A DNA stretch of 64,000 bases from Dallia pectoralis (taxonomy: Eukaryota; Chordata; Actinopteri; Esociformes; Umbridae). Made by a program: the position numbers and the translations under genes. Of the stretch, positions 1 to 12,135 are shown piece by piece (position 1 is the stretch's first letter; every line of letters starts with the position of its first letter). The notes beneath the pieces were generated by a model, which worked only from the letters and a program-made list of their open reading frames with translations, was not told the DNA's origin and did not search any database. The stretch lies in NCBI GenBank assembly GCA_029465975.1, contig CM055728.1, positions 18,594,328 to 18,658,327 on the forward strand. Reading direction: 5' to 3'.

Positions 1-1396
1 GGGGGTACGGTCTGATACTAGGGTAGCTGTTAATATTGTACCTTATCCAGTGGGGGTAGTAGAGGGGTACGGTCTGATACTAGGGTAGCTGTTAATATTG
101 TACCTTATCCAGTGGGGGTAGTAGAGGGGTACGGTCTGATACTAGGTAGCTGTTAATATTGTACCTTATCCAGTGGGGTAGTAGAGGGGGTACGGTCTGA
201 TACTAGGGTAGCTGTTAATATTGTACCTTATCCAGTGGGGGTAGTAGAGGGGGGGTACTAGGGTCTGACCTTACAGTGGGGGTAGTAGGGTACGCTGTTA
301 ATATTGTACCTTATCCAGTGGGGGTAGTAGAGGGGGTACGGTCTGAAACTAGGGTAGCTGTTAATATTGTACCTTATCCAGTGGGGGTAGTAGAGGGGGT
401 ACGGTCTGATACTAGGGTAGCTGTTAATATTGTACCTTATCCAGTGGGGGTAGTAGAGGGGTACGGTCTGATACTAGGTAGCTGTTAATATTGTACCTTA
501 TCCAGTGGGGTAGTAGAGGGGGTACGGTCTGATACTAGGGTAGCTGTTAATATTGTACCTTATCCAGTGGGGGTAGTAGAGGGGTACGGTCTGATACTAG
601 GGTAGCTGTTAATATTGTACTATCCAGTGGGGGTAGTAGAGGGGGTACGGTCTGATACTAGGTAGCTGTTAATATTGTACCTTATCCAGTGGGGGNNNNN
701 NNNNNNNNNNNNNNNNNNNNNNNNNNNNNNNNNNNNNNNNNNNNNNNNNNNNNNNNNNNNNNNNNNNNNNNNNNNNNNNNNNNNNNNNNNNNNNNNNNNN
801 NNNNNNNNNNNNNNNNNNNNNNNNNNNNNNNNNNNNNNNNNNNNNNNNNNNNNNNNNNNNNNNNNNNNNNNNNNNNNNNNNNNNNNNNNNNNNNNNNNNN
901 NNNNNNNNNNNNNNNNNNNNNNNNNNNNNNNNNNNNNNNNNNNNNNNNNNNNNNNNNNNNNNNNNNNNNNNNNNNNNNNNNNNNNNNNNNNNNNNNNNNN
1001 NNNNNNNNNNNNNNNNNNNNNNNNNNNNNNNNNNNNNNNNNNNNNNNNNNNNNNNNNNNNNNNNNNNNNNNNNNNNNNNNNNNNNNNNNNNNNNNNNNNN
1101 NNNNNNNNNNNNNNNNNNNNNNNNNNNNNNNNNNNNNNNNNNNNNNNNNNNNNNNNNNNNNNNNNNNNNNNNNNNNNNNNNNNNNNNNNNNNNNNGATAC
1201 TAGGGTAGCTGTTAATATTGTACCTTATCCAGTGGGGGTAGTAGAGGGGGTACGGTCTGATACTAGGGTAGCTGTTAATATTGTACCTTATCCAGTGGGG
1301 GGTAGTAGAGGGGGTACGGTCTGATACTAGGGTCGCTGTTAATATTGTACCTTATCCAGTTGGGGGTAGTAGAGGGGGTACGGTCTGATACTAGGG
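1..1396. repeat. 63-bp minisatellite made from the pik3cd exon 9/intron 9 junction
   Basis: At least 14 visible copies (60-63 bp apart) of a unit that on the minus strand begins CCTAGTATCAGACCG, passes through CTACTACCCCC and GGATAAG, and ends GTACAATATTAACAGC. The copy next to exon 9 is the genuine coding end. The array copies carry CCCCCACTGG where the exon has CCCCCAACTGG, so they are one base out of frame. Homopolymer-length differences in G runs vary the copies. The array is interrupted by the gap at 696-1195 and continues beyond position 1, so its true size is unknown. Confidence 0.95.
696..1195. other. Assembly gap of exactly 500 N
   Basis: Five hundred consecutive N inside the minisatellite. 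The round size suggests a placeholder, so the number of repeat units across it is not known. Confidence 0.99.
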
Positions 1397-1481
1397 AAGC
1401 GAATGAGGAGTCCTGGTGCACTATCAATGTTGGGATTTTTCTCCACGGTACCCATTGGATTCAAGAGGTCGCCTTTATCAT
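1351..1481 (-). CDS. pik3cd: pik3cd coding exon 9 (C2 end), donor inside minisatellite
   Basis: Acceptor GTCACAG, then AT GAT AAA GGC; the split aspartate is completed from exon 8. It encodes DKGDLLNPMGTVEKNPN, SAPGLLIRFP and SIRPYPLYYPQLDK, matching human DEKGELLNPTGTV to PVYYPALEK. The donor after AAG is GTACAATATT. The last 46 exon bases plus about 17 intron bases are the unit of the array that fills 1-1350. If the donor were skipped, GTA CAA TAT TAA would end the protein. Confidence 0.9.
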
Positions 1482-1775
1482 CTGTGACACAAAATCAGAT
1501 AGAAATAAATAAATAAATAATGTCAGCAGAATTCGTGTTTTCATTTTGAGATTGTCATTTAGAAACATAAACAGTAACAACGCAGTGTCCTGCCCCTCTT
1601 TCGGTAAAATGCTGTGGGAGTGGTTTCTCAAATACAGTGCCTAGAGAAAGAGACCAATTGTCTATCTCTATCAACCTACAAATAGTACATTGACATTTTT
1701 TAAAATCTATTCGATATTTCGTTTAAAAAAATCATTGTAAGGTGACATTCGTTTTATTTGGGGAAATATTTGTAT

Positions 1776-1809
<34 letters not shown>

Positions 1810-4800
1810 TGTGTGTGTGTGTTTGTGTGTACCTGGGACAGAAGGCCAGGTGGAAAGTAGGAACTCCCCAGTCTTCAGTTGATGCTTATAGTCAAACACC
1901 ATAGTGTTAACCCAGGCTAGTGGACAGTCCTGGAAGGAGAAACAAGACACATGGCAAACTGTTAAATTGAATGCAAAAGCACATTAAATACTCAACTTCT
2001 GACTTCCTGCTTTGCTCCAACTTTGGTGATAACAAAGGTTTGACAACCAAGTTCTATGATCTCATTATTATTTTCATGCATCGGTAAGATTAAAAAAAAA
2101 ACTATTGGTAAATTTTCACTACAAAAAATAAACATATTTTATGTTTAGCAATATTTAAAATGGCATCTGTTACACCAATATTGTGTAATCAACTATGTAG
2201 GTCAGTCAGGCTGACATGCTGATACTATCAGAACACAGCTACAGACACCTGGCTAAACAATAGCAACTGTGCAATTTGATTATTTTTCTACAAGTATTTT
2301 TACTTGTCATGAGTAAAACCTGTTTTTTTGTGACTCGTTGAACTGAATCGTTCATTCGAACGACAGGCAGTGGATCTGTACAACAGGTTCACATGTTTTG
2401 TTTTAAGCAGTGTGTGGTAAAAATTATCATATAATCAACAGACAATGTGAGCCCTGCGGCTTGAGCAATTGAGAAATCCATTTACTCTAATGATTGGCCA
2501 CAAGCCAGTGCGAAGTGCAAAAGTTGAATAGAAGCAAAATAATCCCATCTTCATTCTGCACTGATTAAGGTTTTTGCTTCTAGATGTAAAACTGGGTAGG
2601 TGACTGACCGGCAATTGTTTTAATAAAAAATGCGAGGACACCCCCCCATACAGTTTTTCTGCCCAAAAATCAACTGGGTAGCTATCTGTTAAAAATAAGA
2701 AGTAAACCTACGGCCCAAGTCAAGCACAGTGTACACATAACTCGAAAACTAACAGAATGAGTTGCAATATGCAACCATATGCCACAGTCTGAAACCTAGT
2801 TTGAAAAAAACCTACAGGACAGTAGCGCTCCAATAACAGGTTTGGGCAGCTGACTCGTTGTTAATGAGGATGTTGTCATTCACAGACACACAGTAGTGGA
2901 TGAATAAATAATAAGACATAGAGCTGAGCACACTGTTAATAATCACAGAGTGGATGTCTTTTAAAAAAAGGACATTTTGCATGTTGATCCAAATAAGATT
3001 GCAGTTGATACAATCGTCTAAAAAAGATACTGAACTTGCACTAACAGTGTCAAAAGAAGATGAGGTGTAGATATGTTAATGTGTAAAGATATATAGATAT
3101 GTTAATGTGTAAAGATATGTCGATATGTTAATGTGTAAAGATATGTAAATATGTTAATGTGTAAAGATATGTAGATATGTTAATGTGTAAAGGTATGTAG
3201 ATATGTTAATGTGTAAAGATATGTAGATATGTTAATGTGTAAAGATATGTAGATATGTTAATGTGTAAAGATATGTAAATATGTTAATGTGTAAATATAT
3301 GTAAATATGTTAATGTGTAAAGATATGTAGATATGTTAATGTGTAACGATATGTAGATATGTTAATGTGTAAAGATATGTAGATATGTTAATGTATAAAA
3401 ATGAGTAGATATGTTAATGTGTAAAGATATGTAGATATGTTAATGTGTAAAGATATGTAAATATGTTAATGTGTAAAGATATGTAGATATGTTAATGTGT
3501 AAAGATATGTAGATATGTTAATGTGTAAAGATATGTAGATATGTTCATGTGTAAAGATTTGTAAATATGTTAATGTGTAAAGGTATGTAGATATGTTAAT
3601 GTGTAAAGATATGTAGATATGTTAATGTGTAAAGTTTGTAGATATGTTAATGTGTAAAGTTATGTAGATATGTTAATTGTTCTGAGCTGTCGGTTCAGGG
3701 TGTTCGTGCACAGTATGAAAACACATCGGTACAAAAGAAAGCATACACAATCACCTACACACACAACTTTCTTACAGCAGTTGCATACAAGTGCATGCTA
3801 AACAATGGCAAAGAGGTGTTGTTTCTATTTGTGTGTTCAAGCATAGAAGTGAAACTATGTTGGCGGAAATAATATTCTTAGCTTGATTGAAACAACACGA
3901 ACTTCACAGAATACAAACATAACATGCAAGGACATACACACTTGTATCTTGCAATACCCTTACAACACTTTTAAGTAGTTTAACGTTATAATAAACTGAC
4001 AATCGGGTAATAGAAAATTAAATATCTAACATCTGGGAAATATTTATGAGCAGATTTACAGTACACACAGGGTGCTGAACCATTCAGATTGATCCAGATT
4101 GATGTTCCAAATGTAAATCTCGATGCATAACAAATATTTTTGAATGTTTGCAATGCGAACATTGTAATACTTGCAGTCAGAGTTGATTCAAGTAATTTTC
4201 TACATTCTAATTCTCTTATCGCGTTTGGCTATATAGTTGTAGATACTGTATATAGCCAAATTTCATGGTCATTGACAGTAGTTTATCCCACCCTGATAGT
4301 AATAACCTATCAGTCTACCGGACCCTCATTTTCCAGCCTCTGTTGGCAATCTGCAATCTTACAGTGAAATGTGGAATTGTAGAATTTATAAAAGGCCACA
4401 TTTTTTCCAGACCTTATAGACAAAAGCATACATGTCTTTTACTATCTTTGAACCTCTGGTCATCCATCTACCATGATGATTTTTAATTTACGCAATTAAT
4501 GTACATTTGCATTCAAGACTTGTGAAGCTCAAAATGTAATGTTCAACATGACTTAAACAAGTTCTTGCCTATGATTGTAAAGCTGTCTACGGAAGCTGAG
4601 GAAGAGAGGAGGTATATACAACTCAGATATCTTTGGGTCGTCATAGACGCTGAATATAGAATTCCTTGAAATTGACGCTCTACTCTTCCATGCTTGGAGT
4701 GATAATGTGTCTAGCAGATAAAAGACAAAAAGCAGATAAGATGTTAACCACAGAGTTACTAAGCACGCTTGCGCAATCCAACACAACAACAAGAACATAT

Positions 4801-7800
4801 ACACACATATACACCCAACCCCCAATGTTTTCTACAGGCAAACAAATTCATACGCTAACACATTCCCACACGAACACCCGCACAATGTTGAAAATAGCAA
4901 CATTGTAGTTGTGGCAAATTAGTACATTTAGACACACACACACATATCACTTACCGGTACGTTCTTCAAGAGCCATATTATTTGTGAATAAACTTTTTTA
5001 AATGGCAACAACTTTTCTTGAAATTAGAATGTAGATTTAAAAAACTGTCCAGAAACTGCCCACCCCTCAAACGCTGTCCCCCAGCAGTTTCGATCCACCA
5101 TTATGCATTTCTGCACGTGTTCAACTTCTAGAATGAACACAAAATACATACATTATATTCCCATGTGCTCTAATTGAGGACTTACATCTTTCTTGTGCTT
5201 CTTTTTAGTGGAGCGGGGCTTCTTGTTCTTCTCGATGACAGCATAGAGAGCGAAGCAGAGACGGCTCATGCGAGGCAGGTCGCTCACGTTGATGTCGAAC
5301 ACCAGCTTCTGGTCCCACAGGGGCTCGGAGCACACGTTGACCTCCCCACTGGTCACCACCTTACACAGCATCTCACTACCATGGAACAGACCCGCCTGGA
5401 CCAACAGCTAGGAGACACACATGTGCAGATACACATGCACACACAAGTACACAAATGGACACAAACACAAACAAACACTAATTACGAATTATTAATCTAC
5501 GTCGCAGATTGAATTGGAGGTCTTTGTGTGAACCGATCTGCGTTTCTTATGAATAAACAGTGACGACTATTTCCCATGTGATTAATTCATTATATTCAAC
5601 ATAAGCGGTCAGTTCCTCAAGGCTAGATCTACTGCTGACTTTGAATCATTTATCTTGGCAGATCTCTACCTGCTAGCACTTTTAATAAAATGATATATTC
5701 AACGTTTTTTTGCAGCATACACACCATATCCATGGTATATAGGCCAGCTGCATCACCAGTACAGTGTAGCAATGATGTGTACAGTAATAAGAAAGCAAAG
5801 AAATTCAACACCTTTCAAGATAGGTCAAAGCTGCCACCATGCTCTATCTGCAATAGTAACGGCAGCTATTTTAACTTTTTGAAAAAAGCTGAAGTGGCGA
5901 GTGAAAGCGCAAAAGCCTGTCCTTTTCTAAGAATCTAGGCACCAGAGCAAGACGTGAAAGCCAGATAGGCCCTCCCCACTTCCTGTTTTGTAAAGTTTTA
6001 ACCAACCGCCCTCTGATGAATTATGGGAAATTTGAGGTCAGGGTCATATGACAACATCGTTTACATTTCGCCTCCCCTTGTCTCACCCAAAAGTCAGATA
6101 TTGGTAAACAACTATAGCCGGCCTTTATTGAGCAAACAGTCAGAGCACAAAAAGTCCACATGAAACCACACCAACCTTCATTCCTTCATCTGCATTTACT
6201 CGGTTGCCTTGTAGCAGGTGAATGTGGAAAGGCTCTTGGATGGACCACAAAGAGGATGTGTTCTGCTGTTAGTGAGAAAAAAGGACATGTGGTATTAATA
6301 TCATTAAGACATTTCACTATATATTTATGCTTTCTGACAATTAATGTCTGTAGGTGATGGCCCGTTTTGTCAAACAACAAGAAATAGAACCACAAACATG
6401 TAGAAAGAGAAGAGGAACTAACATTTCCAAAAGCTGAAGCTGATATATGGCTTAAGCTGGGTCACCCTTTCTGTGTTAGTCTCAGTTATAGGAAGTACAG
6501 TTCTTTGAACCAAAACAAAACCTAGTGCTTCCCCTATATTAATATAGCAGGGACAGACCGCAGATTTTTTTTTTATTATTAAAATTGCTAATTGTTGTAA
6601 TAATATGGAAAAACCAAAATGTTTATGTGTACACTTAAATGACTGGAACCAGATATACAATATATGGAAAAGGTCAATCGCTCATATATATTTTAAATAA
6701 AATCAGAATTGAGAATTTTCCAGCAACCTAATTGAAAACAAGTCAGTGAGAGTGTATGCCATGACAAAATGTGCAGAATCGCGTGACAAAAATAAAAAAA
6801 ATAAAAATGTTATCTTAGACCAATAAAGAAAACAAGCGTTCATATATAAAAAGCACCCACAATTGCTACTATTGCGATTGCTACTAGCTCCCCTCCATTC
6901 ATAAATGTTTGGGTTTACAGCAGTGTGCTGTCTCAATGCTGGAATTATGTAAGTTGTGGAATGCACGTGGTCTAGTAGTAGTCATGTGAAAGGATCTGTA
7001 TTCAAATGGAAAATGACAGAATGGGTTGTGTTTGAATATGAGAGACAACTCCAGGGCACTAAGACAACAGAGGTCCTTGTTTAGCTAATAAATTAATAGG
7101 GATTAAATATAAACCTACTGATTCCTTACCACCAGAAACACTATGAACAACTTCAATTCCACATGGCTACAATTACTTACAACATCTTACTTGTATTTGG
7201 TCACACTGTTTCAAAGACGTTTATTGAGGAAGAAAGCTTGTAAATAATTATTGCATATGTGCATATTCATGTAATACATACTGAAATATTGCATATTCTA
7301 TTTTGCATATTATATCTATGCATGATCTCTCTTGCTCGTATTGTTTACATTGTACACATTGCTTTTTTGTATTTGTCCTTCAATGTGTGAATTAAAATTG
7401 CAGAAATGGATCAAGACAAATTCCTTGTATATGAACTTGGCAAATAAAACACTTTGTGATTATTTCTGATTCTGAGAACACGGAAATGGTCTTCTCTTCC
7501 AGTATCTTCATCAAGTCTCTGCTGCTCCAAAGTTTAATCAGACAAGCCTATATCCTGTTTGGCCTAAGCCCTAAAGTTTGGCTGCATTCGAGAGAGGTCA
7601 TTCTCAGAAAAGCAAATTTGCCATTAATTAACACAACATGCACAGTTAGATTAGCCTACCAATTAGGAAATGTGTGTCATTAAAATGGTTAAGATAATTT
7701 CTCATGTAGCTTTTTATTTCTCGTGTAGCTTTTTATTTCTCATGTAGCTTTTTATATCTCGTGTAGCTTTTATTTTATCATGTAGCTTTTTATTTCTCAT

Positions 7801-10800
7801 GTAGCTTTTTATTTCTCATGTAGCTTTTTATATCTCGTGTAGCTTTTATTTTATCATGTAGCTTTTTATTTCTCATGTAGCTTTTTATTTCTCATGTTGC
7901 TTTTTATTTCTCGTGTATCTTTTTATATCTCATGTAGCTTTTTATATCTCATGTAGCCCTCCGCCACACCTGAAAGTGTGGCACCGCTACCTCCCAAATG
8001 CAAACACGGGTGACCACTCACCTTCTTCAGAGGTATAGGAGGAGGCTTGGACATGGAGCGAGTCTTGGACACTTGGCCGGCTAGTCTGCCCTGCTCCTCC
8101 TGATATCTGACAATGGTGGTGTGATGAACCATGATCAGGTGTGAGGTTTGACCCCCTCTCATACAGGAGAAGATATACTGTGGATAAACATATGCAGGGT
8201 AGGAAGGGGGAGAAGAAGGATGAATATTAAGGGATGACTTCAACCTAACCTGTTGTGATATTGAATGAAAACTCCCAAAGCATTTGGACGAGGAATATTA
8301 GTTTTTTTTTGTTGTAGTGCAATACTGTTGTAGTACAAAATGCAGTATAAGAGATGGAGGTTGTTTATTAACTAAAGTTGAATAAAACAGCTAACATCTT
8401 AACATGAGAATGCTGTTGCTTTGTACAGACTGATTTGAGTCATCCCTTGCATTTCACAAGGGTTTTGAAACCAACCAGCATGAGTATCCTGCCAACAAAA
8501 CATGCAGTCATTTCAACCACAGCCTATTGCAGCGGATATAAAGACAAAACATTGATAGAAAAGCAACATGCAGAAAACATTTATAAAAAAATCACTCTCA
8601 AACTTAACAACCTGACTAAAGAAAACATGGCACATAATATTTACTTCATAAAATACGTCTTCATCAATAGGAGAGACGTTTTAAGTAAGCTTGTATTATA
8701 TTGACGTTACTCACTTTGAACTGGGACAGAGGGTATTTCCCGTAGATGAACTCCCACTTCCCATTGACTTGTAGAGTGTAGTCCTCAGGCTTCTCCTGGC
8801 GTACTGAACGAAACACGGTGGCCTTTTTCTTAAGGGCACTCCGCATCAGAGTGACTGGCAAGTCCTGGGGTTCCTGCTGTAGCATGAAGCTTTCCTGAAA
8901 TATTACAAAATAGCACATTTATTGGTACCCATTTATTATACGGGCCAATAATTACAATGTATTTACTATTCAATTATCTGGTAACTGTAATTAATTGGTA
9001 ACAATTAACTGGTAATTGTTATTCCTGTTATAGAGCAAATTTTGTAAATAGCAAGACGTGAAACTTTTTGAAAGTACTTTTGTGGACCAGAACAAAAAGT
9101 AGTGACAAAAATAATAATTTTCGCTTCAACTGGTAGTAAGCATGTTATTACAGTTATTCAACTGTAATTACAGTTATTCATCTGTAATAACATGCTTACT
9201 ACTAGAAATCCAATAAACGATTAAGTTGTTGTAACAGGGCTTTAAAATGAAGTGGGTTCCAGAGTTACCATGCGCGGTACAGTCCCACAGTCAGTGCACA
9301 CCTTTTCTATTAGCACAAAAGTTGTTACAAAGACACTGACATGATGTTCCACTTCCCAAAGCTGCCCACTAACAGTGTATAATAACTAGTTCCTGCAATG
9401 CAATTGGTGCAGCCATCCCCTATCAAGCACCTGCTATTCTAATCAAGTGCTGAACTTTTGTATGACCCGGATGCTTAACAAGTTCATCAATGCTCCTGCA
9501 AACCCAGGGTCCCATGCACTGGTGCCTCGCCAAAGTAACTAAAGTTTAACTAAGTGGAAACAAACACTACTGCATTTTACAGCCCCGTTTCAAACCGAGC
9601 ATACATGATTACACAATATTCATTTGGGAATTGTAGTAATAAGTTTTCTAGAAATAAGTTGGTACAACATTTAAGAAAAATATCAGTTTAAAGGCTGCTT
9701 TTAGTCTGCTTGTAAGTGTCATTTAACATTCATTGTGATTCCTGTTGTGAATAATGTGAAAGTGAGGTGAGTTGAGTATGTTGTGGGAGGGGATTTCCAA
9801 AGTGTGTAAGTTCACGTTTACCTAAAGTCACCCTTCAAGTCATGCCTAGATCTAGACCTGGTAGTATGTCAGAATGTTCTAGTCAAAGGTATATGTATTT
9901 GCTGACAGAGTAAATATTTACAATACAATCAAATCCCAAATGTAGAAGAAGCACTGATTTATTAACCAGGACAAATATTGAGAATAATAGTATAAAATAC
10001 AGAACATGTCACTCACATTACTGGCCTCAAACTTTACGTTGACAAAAATCTTCTTAGAGCATTTTGACTTGTTGCCTCCAGGCTCTGCCAGCAAAACACA
10101 AGGCTCTAATTCACATGAGAAGCTGTACTCCATCCACTGGTACCAGGGCAATTGTTGGCGTTCCTGAGCCTTGTCTTCACAGAAGGTACGCATCTTGGCC
10201 CGGAACTCGTTCACCTCGTGGTTCTTCTGGGAGTCGAATTCGTGCAGACCTAAACGCCGTGTTAAGGAGGGGACACAGGGTCAGGTGTTTGATACTAGTG
10301 ACATTATAGCAAAAGACAATAAGTCACGTATATAGTTGGTAACATTTTCAAATGAAAATCCAATAATTTATTTTTACAACCAATGAGCTATGTATCTACA
10401 CTTCTGTTAAGGTTGGGGTCACTTAGACATGTCCTTGTTTTTAAAAGGAAAACATATTTTTGTTCATAAAAACAGCATGAGTTTGATCAGAAGTACAGCG
10501 TTGACAATGTTAATGTTGTAATTGACCATTGTAGCTGGTAACGGCTGATTTTTAATGGAACATCTGCATAGGCGTACAGAGCCCCATTATCAACAAACAT
10601 CGCTCCTGTGCTTCAAATGCACATTGTATTCAATAATGCAAGTCTATCATTTTAAAAGACTAATTGATCATTAAAAACGTATGCAATGATGTTTGCAAAA
10701 AGAGGAGTTGGTAGCTCAGTGGTAGAGTGCATGCGTTGCATGTACCGTTGCAAAGGAGAATTTGTTCTCAATTGGCCTACCTGGTTAAATAGGTTAAAAA

Positions 10801-12099
10801 AGGTTAAAATAAAAAAATAAAAACATTTTTGGTCTGATTAAAGAAGCAATGCAGCTGGGCTGGCTTCTTGAGTATCTGGAGCATCAGCAATTGAGGGTTT
10901 GATTGCGTGCTCAAAATTGACAAAAACAAGGAACTTTCTTGTGCAACTTATCAGTCTATACTAGTTCTGAGAAATGAAGGCTATTCTGGTCATCAACTGT
11001 CAGCTTCATTAAACAGCACCCACTAAACACCAGTCTCAGTGTCACCAGTGAAGAGGCAACTCTGGAATGCTGGCCTTCGAGGCAGAGTTGCCGAGAAAAA
11101 AAGCTTATATCAAACTGATAAATAAAAAGAAAAGATTAAGATGGGCAAAAAACACAGACACTAGACAAAGGAAGATTTAAAAAAGTCTTATGGACAGACG
11201 AATGTTAAGGTGTACGATTCATAAAGGAGAACATACAGGAGATGCAGACCAATTGAAAATATACTAGAGGAGACGCCAACTGACAAGCATGGTGGAGGCA
11301 ATGTGAAGGCTTGGAGATGCTTTGCTGGAGGTCTTTTAAGATGTGTACATGGTAAAAAGGAGAAGAAAGAAGGCTATCACTCCATTTTGCAATGCATACC
11401 CTGAACCCAGCATTTGTGGGAGGTGCTTTAGAAATCATGGGGTGAAATCCCTTCAAAACACTGCAAGAAATTGACAACTTGAATGCCAAAAGTCTGCATA
11501 GCTGTAGCGAATGGAGATTTGTTGGACGAAAAAGGACACAATATCTCTTTCAAATAAAGTTGTATTATTTCTAAGCTTGTCAATGACCATTTTTCCTATA
11601 AAGTTTGCTGTGTTTTATATTACACAGGTTTTAAGTGAGCTCAAACTTTTGAAGGGATGTCTATACCGAAGATGTTACAGTGCCGGCTGGGTTTCCAAAG
11701 CCTAAGTATCTACACTAGTTTACCTCCACGATCAACACTGACAAACCCAGAACGTGCTTCATTTTACAGAGTGTTCATTAGTAGAAAGAATAGGTCGTGT
11801 AATTACTATCAACTGTGCCGACCTTTGCCAATCAGAAGACTAATCTGGGTGTTGGTGAGTTTCTCCACACGGTCACCCTCCCGGGCTACCAGCCTAAGAA
11901 CAGGCATGAATAGCTGGACATCACACAAACGACGGGTCTCATCCTCTAATTCCTCACGCTCTGCTGTTGAGTTGATGCAGGTGAACACATAAGCATCCGG
12001 GTCACTCAGTGCTCCATACAAGGGTTCACTGCTGGCATTACTCCACACCATCTAAACATACATGTGCACACACACACACACACACACGCACGCACACGC

Positions 12100-12135
<36 letters not shown>

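Larger units (their letters stand above)
5408..8021 (-). other. pik3cd introns 5 and 6 (flank exon 6)
   Basis: Apart from exon 6176-6265 and the 19-bp array, the sequence is AT-rich with no recognised element. Confidence 0.75.

Noticed and set aside
276..488. AVNIVPYPVGVVEG repeat protein on plus
   Set aside because: Antisense translation of the pik3cd exon-derived minisatellite.
10703..10760. Functional tRNA-Ala gene
   Set aside because: Only the 5' half matches; no B box, T arm or acceptor pairing follows, and it leads into a repeat tail.
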